Source: Macrobrachium rosenbergii (lineage: Eukaryota; Arthropoda; Malacostraca; Decapoda; Palaemonidae). From it: 64,000 nt of DNA. Positions 52,617-64,000 of this stretch are shown in pieces. A program made the position numbers and the translations under genes. The stretch covers positions 2,652,501-2,716,500 of the forward strand of contig NC_089768.1 of the NCBI RefSeq assembly GCF_040412425.1, read 5' to 3'. The notes under the pieces are model-generated. The model did no database searches, was not told the origin of the DNA, and saw only the letters and a list, made by a program, of their open reading frames with translations. Numbering within the stretch: the stretch's first letter is position 1; every line of letters begins with the position of its first letter.

Positions 52617-55600
52617 ATAGTATTGGTGGTGGACTTGTGGCAAGGCAGAAGAAAGGGCAGAGAGCCGGCGCACAGATTCCTGGGTAACAGGGTGATATGG
52701 CTGCCTAGATCGTGCTTCACTATACTAGATAAAATTTGAAGGGACCATAGTATTCAAGTTAATTCTCTAAGAAATTCATATATACCCTAATCTTGATTTC
52801 ATTCGACAGTTGCTGTAACATTCAAAGATTGTAAAAAGAACTGGAAATTTTCAATCATAGGCTATGGTCGTTCTTGCTTTCTTGATACAGTCTCTACTTT
52901 TGAAAGTCGATTTTCACCCACATATCATTAACGAAAAAAAGCTGTGTAAAGTAAAAATATTTATTGCCACAAATAACTCTACATCTATTGCACAGGCAAT
53001 GAAAGTTTTACATCGTGCAAAAAATACTGATGTATTGGGAGATCTTTCAGTCTCGCAAAGTAATGCAGCCCTGTTAGCTGTGTAGGCTAACTCCGAACTG
53101 TTTGTAATGGGAGCATAGCCAAAAAATCTTCGAGTTGGCAGGCTACTTTAACCTTTATAAAGATTTTCTTTTCATGACAGTAGCTTTGTAAACAGCTACT
53201 AGCATTCGATCCATGTCAACGTGACAGTCATCCAAGTGTGAAACCCGTTATGCCAGTATCTAGTGACTTGTGCTTTCCCGCCGAAAGTACTCAGGCTCCT
53301 CATCACAGCATTGGGGATATTCTTGCGGATTAGCTAGATTTGGTCAACCTACCGTAGCAGTCACAACATTGACTGCCATTGACAGCTGGTAACTTTAAAC
53401 GCTTTGGAATACAAACATAAATTTGTAGAAACTAAAATAATGACCATGCATTATCGCTTAGGATGATGCAACAATAATCCTGTTCATAGAGGAAAACGAG
53501 TATATATTGTCGTTGTGATATGGGTAACACAACCAGCTAGTCCCCATTCTATCTTCCAGATCTCTATGAACGAATCCATCTGAGAAATTCTAATTACTTC
53601 GGGCATGCATGGTGTTTTCAAGTATCTGAACGTTTTTGTTTTGCAGAATTAACATATATGATATAATTTACATTGTATTTTCATATTCTAGGGAAAATTT
53701 ACCGAGTTAGGTGTTTTCTGAACAAAAAAATTCAAATTCGATGAACGAAAGCTAATGAAGTGTATCATCACTTTTCTTGCCGATAGTACACAGATAAACT
53801 CAGTCGGTTTACAATGTGATCTTCCCTGGAAATGTTGCTGTCGATAACTGTTGTATGTATTTTTCGTCCAAACGAGTTATAAAAGAGCTAAAACGAGTTT
53901 TTGTATCCTCTATGATTTTCAAATTGCTTGAAGAATCCGTAGAAGAAGCCTTTAATTTACTCACCACTGCACGGTTGAGATTGCCTTGGCGTATGAAAAA
54001 AGTTGGAGCTTACCTAAAAAACAATTAGGGTCTCGGTCCTACGGCTCTGGAGGACATGTCAAAATAATGTTTTTGCTTATTTCTGCTATGTGGAAGGTTA
54101 GATTCTCTTTCAAAAACAACCTGGAGTTATCTACAAAAGAATAAAATGTCCTACTAGCAAAAAATCAAATGACATAACTGTATCTGTAAGGATCTCACAT
54201 ATTTTCTCTTTACAAAGCGTTCCACTTGTTAACATGAACCAAGCTTGAGTTACAATAAAAAAGTCACTATTTGTGTACTTGGTATAGTCTTAAATCCACT
54301 AATCTAGACAACTGAAGTTACATACTTCCTTATGACAGTTCATTCGCTGCACTTAGATGAAAGCGAATTTAATTGTTTTGCTCACATTTTTTTCCTTCAA
54401 GAACAAGTCGTTGGTAAATGTCACTAAGACTATACATTGTAATTTATGAATACAACTGGGATTTAGCACTGCGATAAATTTCAAAAAGCCTTTTGGTATT
54501 TTTACTTTGAATAATGATGCATGCCTACGTCACTGGCAGCAGTATGTTGAGTCTGGAATAAATGTAAGTTTACTCAGTAACTTAACCCCAAGATATCGAG
54601 GGCGCTTCCTCAACTTCCATTATTGTCAGTCGAAGTACATCAGCCTTTTAAGCACCAGATACTATTTCACCGCGTGCTTCTAAAGTTAGCTAGGCTATAT
54701 CTCGACCTAATCCAAGCACAGAAAGACACATCACAATAAAACATAGTATGGGATAGGATTGAGACACAGCGAGATAGACAGGTAGATAACGACGACCGAG
54801 AATTCCGCCAGGTAATTATGAACCTTATTCGATTATCTCTGGAATGGCTCAAATGCCAAAAGCGGCCAGGGTAGTGATGACAAGCGGTGTGTGGAAGCAA
54901 AGAGAAGGCAAAAAATGAGTACAGGAAGAAGGCAACAGATGAAAGTTTAAAGAAAATGGAAGTAAGGGAAAAATCTTCGGAGTGAGAAAGGAGAGAACTG
55001 CGACAGGCTTAAAAAAGCTCAATAAAGATATAAACAAAGGTTCTACTTCAAGAGACGAAAATATGTTATCATTGTTTTTAAGTTAATGGTAAAAACATCT
55101 TAAGCATTATGATAAGACTTACATCGACAAAAAGGTAACGAAAAGTCGGACAAGGGAGAAAAGAAAAAGAAGAGGAGGAGGAGGAGGAGGAGGAGGAAGA
55201 GCGGCGGTGGGAAGAGGAAGGCAAGGAAGAGGTGGCGTCTCAAGATGGCAGAGTGATTACGACTACCCTAGACTTTCTTCTCTACCATATTCAAGGTCAT
55301 AAATTCACTCTAATCCGACCTAATCCAGCGGGAGGCCATCTCCTTCTACCCACAGGACCCTTTTCTCATTTCTCAGACGCAACTCGGGGGAAAAGCGTTT
55401 CGCACTAACTTCTTCGTGCGCGAACCCAATTATAAAGAGTCAGCTTGAATGATCCCAGGATTATTCAACAGAGACTTCAAATTCATTAGCGTTTATATAC
55501 AAAAGACCGAGACACAACCAGCCTATATCAGCTCATCTGTACAGAAAATGAAAAAAGGAAAACATGAAAAGCGCTAATGAAGTCTCCTTGGGTAAGTGCC

Positions 55601-55690
55601 GCTAGGCGCTTAAATGGATACGCATTACGGGATTTGGGAAACAATTTAGGAAGACAGATTTCCAAATACCTATGGGAGAGAGATGGGGTA
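52615..55690. other. Anonymous, repeat-poor stretch
   Basis: Only a (GGA)n run at 55173-55200 is repetitive. Open frames at 52864-53085 and 53816-54028 have no recognisable motif. Confidence 0.5.
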
Positions 55691-55694
55691 TTGA

Positions 55695-55760
55695 CTGACC
55701 TCACTTGTCCCAGTGCTTAGCCTTTGGCCTAAATTTTATATTCAATTCAATTCAACACCA
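55695..55760 (+). repeat. Decapod-type SINE tail with (AATTC)n
   Basis: 'gtcccagtgcttagcctttg' then 'gcctaaattttatattcaat' then 'tcaattcaac'. Shares its end with the repeat at 6160-6420. Confidence 0.6.
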
Positions 55761-56180
55761 AATCTAACAATCTGAGTCCTCTCCGGTAACCACCACGCAT
55801 CACCGGAAAGCGAAGTTGGTGTAACCAAACAGTTGCCTCTAATAGTTCCTACAGTTGTGTCAACTGAGAAAAGAAACCCATAAAAGGGACTGTACCAATT
55901 CTTTAATGCGACGAAGATCAGGAGAAGGTCCGCATAAAGCTGATGATATAACTCATGGGATATGCAGATTTATTTTCTCTACCCATTATTCAGTTTTCTA
56001 ACTTTAGTTATAGGATTTACTTCTTTCAGGACTTAATCTTCTTATTAGGAAAATCCTCTCGTATTTCTTATCTTTACACATAACAGACTTATAAGACGCG
56101 TATTAGGCATTCATCCATTTTTCTACACACGCGCAAACACACACATATATACACACATACATACAAACACACACATATAT

Positions 56181-56185
<5 letters not shown>
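55761..56185. other. Anonymous stretch
   Basis: Nothing recognised apart from 'acacac/atac' runs leading into the next microsatellite. Confidence 0.5.
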
Positions 56186-56436
<251 letters not shown>

Positions 56437-56449
56437 GTTATACTCTTTC

Positions 56450-58140
56450 CCGATCAGTGGTTGCCCACAATGATTACTGTCACAGTTTTACTTCAACTGC
56501 TGATTCATGGATAAACACCCTGTATAAGAGTGTGTCTACAATATTAGCCGCTTTATATACCTACTCACAAGGCTCATTGCAGTGCACTGACTCCAGCAAA
56601 AATAAATTGCACAATTTACCTTTATACTCCAAGAGCTCTCGCGGTTCGTGGATTTTAAGGCACTCTTTTTCATTAGCTCTTTCACTACATCTATTCAGCT
56701 GAATTTTATATTTTTTCACTCTTACATCATTTTCAATTTCTTCCCTATTACCAAAACATCTAAAAAATATATGGCTTATCCCTTCACCTAGGGTAATCTT
56801 CTTATGTATGTATCCCCACATTTCAAACGCTTCAATTCCATACAGGAGAGGTGGTTTAACCAATCCTTTCATGCATTCCAGACTTGACTTCCATAGACGC
56901 TCCAAGCTTCCTCCCAAGCTTTTACACACACTGGGCTATTTACCCTTGTCACCTATTCCGTGATTCACCTCTTCTCATTCTGCCATCTTCCATTATATTT
57001 ACTCCCAGATCCCTATAAAAATTAATGGCTTCCATTCTCACTACTAAGATTTAATGCTCCGTCTTCCTGGTTTCCATTTACCTCAAACCTTCCTCACGCT
57101 CACATTTACCATGAACTTCCTCTTCTTGCAAACACAAACTTTTGCACTACTTTCTGCAGTTTCTATTCTCTACTCCCTAATCTGTGTTGCATCATCTGCA
57201 AACATCACCCATTGCACACCTCCCCATGCCATTTCCTTACCCCACGACTTTGCACATATATCTGCCTACCTTTCTCTGAGGTCCTACATCACTTCATCCA
57301 TAATGTTACTGAACAGCATGGTAACATAGCACACCTTTGTCTCAAGACCACTTTTACATCAAACAGGTCACTCTCTCATCTATCTGTTCTATTGACCACT
57401 TTCCTTCCATCATAGAACAAATAGTTATTTTCCCAACAGCTTACATTTCATACCAGGCGTCTTCAACTCCCTCCACACTGCTCTGCAGATTCTATTATAA
57501 TTTTTTTCTAGTCTATATAAGTCACATTAAGCATTTTCCCATTACTTTCAAACTGTCCATATAACCAAGTAATGTTACGACCCTACAATTCTTATATTTA
57601 TCAATTTCCCCTTTACCTTCACAAAATGGAACAATTCCTCCTCTCATCCATTCCTTCCAGATGTTTCTCACACCCATACATACCAAAGAAACCCTGTCGG
57701 CTAATCAGTGACACTACAACAATCGTACTGAATTGTCTCAGGCCTACTCGTAATCTTACCAACTCCCGGTGCTTTCAAGGAGTTCCACAAACACTCTTAA
57801 ATTTACAATAACTCTTCCACTTCTGATTCATTCAGATCTGTCCCTTTTCCATCTATCACACTCAACAGGTCCTCCAAATACACACTCCATCGACACAGAA
57901 TGAATTCACTTCAGACAGCATCTCTCTGTTTGCTTCCTTTATTCTGATATCAACTGGTTATTTAACATTTCTCTCTGCATTTACTCCCCAACAAGAAAAA
58001 TTATCTTTATTAAAGCTCTTTCTGTTCCTCTCTTTGTTTTTGTAGCTCGTCTTCTTTTTCTGTCTTACTGTGTTCTTGACTATCCTATCCAGCCTCCTAT
58101 GTGACCACATTTTCTTCTCTGTTGTGCAACTGCACCACAA
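56450..58140 (-). pseudogene. LINE (non-LTR retrotransposon) fragment C, reverse transcriptase
   Basis: This is the clearest of the three related minus-strand copies. In transcription order: WMRGGIVPFCEGKGEIDKYK (about 57650-57595) with CRVVTLLG, the finger motifs; VMFADDAT (about 57210-57188), the catalytic F-A-D-D box; ESSAKVCVCKKRKFMVNVS (about 57160-57100), the 'R-R-K-L-x-V-N' segment; and KSLGGSLERLWKSSLECMKG with PPLLYGIEAFEM (56920-56820), the L-L-Y-G-x-E box. The last 122 codons stay open (56561-56929) but the rest is interrupted by stops, including one between the FADD box and the KVC segment. The sequence before 57660, which should hold the endonuclease, shows no recognisable motif. 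Confidence 0.75.
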
Positions 58141-58146
58141 ATTCTG

Positions 58147-58425
58147 CTTGAGAGATGAAATGCAATTCTCTTATTTAAATGTCAGTAATAGCACTAATGA
58201 GTATAACTGAAAAAAGCAATTATAATGTTACTAATATTGAGAAAAGAGAGTCTTCTGTGGAAATGCACTTTAGGCCATATAAGTGTCACTGACTTCAAAG
58301 CGGGAAAAAAGTTTTCCCCATAGCACGTTGGTAAAGCTTGTGCTTGCATCTCGGAGAGCAAAAACCCTAATTGAGAGATGACTTCCAATACTCTCATTTA
58401 ATTGTCAGTTGCAGTAATCACATAT
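58147..58425 (+). repeat. ~50-bp direct repeats flanking a tRNA-like segment
   Basis: 'ttgagagatgaaatgcaatt' + 'ctcttatttaaatgtcagt' (58147-58190) recurs as 'ttgagagatgacttccaata' + 'ctctcatttaattgtcagt' (58373-58412). Just before the second copy lies 'tagcacgttggtaaagcttg', an A-box-like motif. This may be an old tandem SINE pair, but that is tentative. Confidence 0.45.
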
Positions 58426-58639
58426 GTACAACATGAAAAGACACTGCAACGTCATATTATATAGTGAATGCAACAAAGGAAGCCCATGTAAGAAAGAAAA
58501 ATGCACATATGGAAACTGCACCATTTTTAGATGTTACACTACGTCCCTCTACACGTGAACTAATTTTCACCTGAAGTGAGACTTAGTGTAACATTTTAGA
58601 TAAAGTGCATTTTCATAGGCATATTCCTGTTATATGGTT

Positions 58640-58678
58640 TCCTTTGTTACACACACGCACACACACATACATACATAC

Positions 58679-58763
<85 letters not shown>

Positions 58764-58799
58764 ATATACATATATATACGTAAATATATATATATATAT

Positions 58800-58800
<1 letters not shown>
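58640..58800. repeat. (CA)n, (ATAC)n and (AT)n microsatellite cluster
   Basis: A short CA run is followed by 'acatacatacatatat' and an AT tract of about 31 units (58690-58752), then further short AT tracts to 58800. Confidence 0.95.
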
Positions 58801-62330
<3,530 letters not shown>

Positions 62331-62419
62331 CATATGTATATATATACTAATTAAAAATCTTTCATGAATGCAACTGCACAGTTCATATAGAATAATATAT
62401 ATAAATGCACGTAAACTAA

Positions 62420-62800
62420 TTGTTCTTGACCTTGACCTCACACTTCACATCTACCTCTTATTATACATGCCAAATATGAAGTCTCTGTCTCACAAGTTCA
62501 AAACTTACGGCCAAGGTGGTATTCCTATCAACACTTGACTTCTAGTTGATCTTGACCTTTCGTTGACATTAGTGGTAGATAATGCATGTCAAATACAGTC
62601 TCTATCTTGCATGATACCAAAGTTATGGTTAAATGTCTATTTGACCTTTGACTTTAAATATGGCCTTTTCATGGGTATTTATTTGTCTATGTGCGTTTTC
62701 ATGATACATGGAACAACTTTTTCACATTTGAAAAAGGCGAGAGTATCTTCTACCTTCAATCCTCTTGCCTGTCAAGTCTCGTGGCTTTTCGGTAACCTAA
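62420..62800 (+). repeat. Diverged repeat with recurring 'ttgacctt' motifs
   Basis: 'cttgaccttgacctcacact' (62424), 'gatcttgacctttcgttgac' (62549) and 'atttgacctttgacttt' (62639) recur with 'catg(c/t)caaata' and 'caaagttatgg/aaaacttacgg' between them. This suggests two or three old units of 100-125 bp. Confidence 0.45.
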
Positions 62801-63763
62801 ACACATGAACTGTCCCTACAGCTTACAAAGATACATCACTTCTGATTTTTGTGACCTGAAATTTTAAAATCAAGGCACAGTTATAAGTTTTGATGACACT
62901 TTCAATCCTCGAACCTTTTATGCTGTTCATCAATAACAAGTTGCATGACTTCTCAAGATATTTTGGCCGAAGAAACTGGGCAACACTCCACCCAAAGTCA
63001 TTATTGCTACAGTAAGTCGCCTGAAGCACTAAGCAATACATATGCGTATGATATACTGTGCAAGCACAAATATTTTAGTGCTTGGCACCATAAGACACCT
63101 CACCTTGCAATGGAATTCTCAAATTATCTATTAAAACAAATATTTGTGTCCTAGTAGTTGGAACTCAGTTGAAATACTGTGCTTGCGGCGAATTATAAAA
63201 CACGAGAGCCTCAAACACCAAAAACATTCATAAAGCAAAGGACTATTTTATGCATGCGACACAAAAATATCACGGCACCTTTAACTTCATCCAGTGAAGC
63301 GGTCCATGAGGTGCGCAGATTTTGCGCATTAATTTCAGTTAAGTGAGAGCATAAGCTGCGTGCATGCATCCATCTCAAGGAAGTTGTTGCAAAGCATACA
63401 GAAAAAAATCTACGAGTAAGCTTACCCACATTCTTTTTCCTTTTTTAAGGTGATTTTTGAAGTTGATTTTTTACTGAAATACGTTGCAGTCAGGCAGACA
63501 TGCACAACTAACCTTAATTTCCAGTTAAATTATTAATACAAACTAAGAAATGTTGATGTTAACTTTTACTTACCAATTCTAAACTGGTTACAAGTGAGAG
63601 CCTCTCCACTATATAAAAAGAGATGATGAAAGTGGAAATGAAGTTATTGATCAGTTAGATCACAAAAGCAATAGTCCATTCGGCCAACACACCCAAATCC
63701 GGTTGTATACTTTTTTCTTTAATTAAGCTGTTTTCTCGCTAAAGTCAACTTTGATACTATCTT

Positions 63764-63765
<2 letters not shown>
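62801..63765. other. Anonymous stretch
   Basis: No gene or repeat recognised. Confidence 0.5.
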
Positions 63766-63768
<3 letters not shown>

Positions 63769-63810
<42 letters not shown>

Positions 63811-63813
63811 AAG

Positions 63814-63857
<44 letters not shown>
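63769..63857. repeat. (CT)n / (GA)n inverted pair
   Basis: About 20 CT units, the spacer 'ggaag', then about 22 GA units with one 'gata' interruption. It is self-complementary and able to form a hairpin. Sequence from 63858 to the end is anonymous. Confidence 0.9.
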
Positions 63858-63859
<2 letters not shown>

Positions 63860-64000
63860 TTTGGGTCGAAATGCCTTTGTTATAGAAATAAACTAAGTAC
63901 GATAATAAAGCAGTGGGTTAGATTTTACTAATTTTACGAGTTTAGAGACAAACCAAGAGATGTTAACCTATGGCTGACAGACTGAAATTGTTAGTTTCAA

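Overview
The window looks like repeat-dominated nuclear DNA from an invertebrate, most likely a decapod crustacean and possibly a caridean shrimp. The evidence is very long (AT)n, (GA)n and (CT)n microsatellites every 1-2 kb, tRNA-derived SINE-like repeats, a short repeat tail reading 'cagtgcttagcctttggcc' followed by (AATTC)n, which I recall as common in decapod DNA, and animal-type mariner, Penelope-like and LINE elements. The taxon is an inference from repeat content. I see no rRNA genes, no convincing functional tRNA genes, no CRISPR arrays and no bacterial-type operons.

Only one sequence looks like part of an ordinary host gene. It is a 200-bp exon on the minus strand (4665-4864) with an AG acceptor and a GT donor, encoding the N-terminal half of an F5/8 type C (discoidin) domain. 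No partner exon was found, so much of the window may be its intron or flank.

Layout. 300-3,300: a large imperfect palindrome whose arms each hold about five ~170-bp repeats and a copy of a Cys-rich gene end. 3,650-8,900: microsatellites, the discoidin exon and SINE-like repeats. 9,187-13,196: a DNA transposon with ~580-bp terminal inverted repeats and a decayed gene with an XPG/FEN1-like PIN signature and a C-terminal Cys-rich domain (Academ-like). 15,500-15,830: a repeat end with a purine-rich body. 19,730-26,480: two LINE copies, a Penelope-like remnant (23,168-24,150) and short foldback and GC-rich repeats. 27,170-27,990: dense (AT)n. 33,398-33,955: a 35-bp minisatellite. 36,868-38,959: a foldback repeat whose AT-rich spacer carries a dead mariner. 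43,730-45,240: a microsatellite-bounded element with a ~140-bp tandem core. 45,560-47,155: a second Penelope-like element with a GIY-YIG region. 48,145-48,490: a LINE fragment. 50,604-51,180: duplicated tRNA-like repeats. 56,450-58,140: a third minus-strand LINE. 58,800-59,140: another foldback.

All transposon coding regions I recognised are broken by frameshifts, stops or deletions. The biology here is genome structure: palindromes, foldbacks, nested insertions and elements that sit against AT microsatellites. I found no convincing new multi-gene system. The best candidates for something undescribed are the AT-tract-associated foldback family with tRNA-like cores, the palindrome with repeated YY1/Pho-like motifs, and the tandem-core element at 43.7-45.2 kb.
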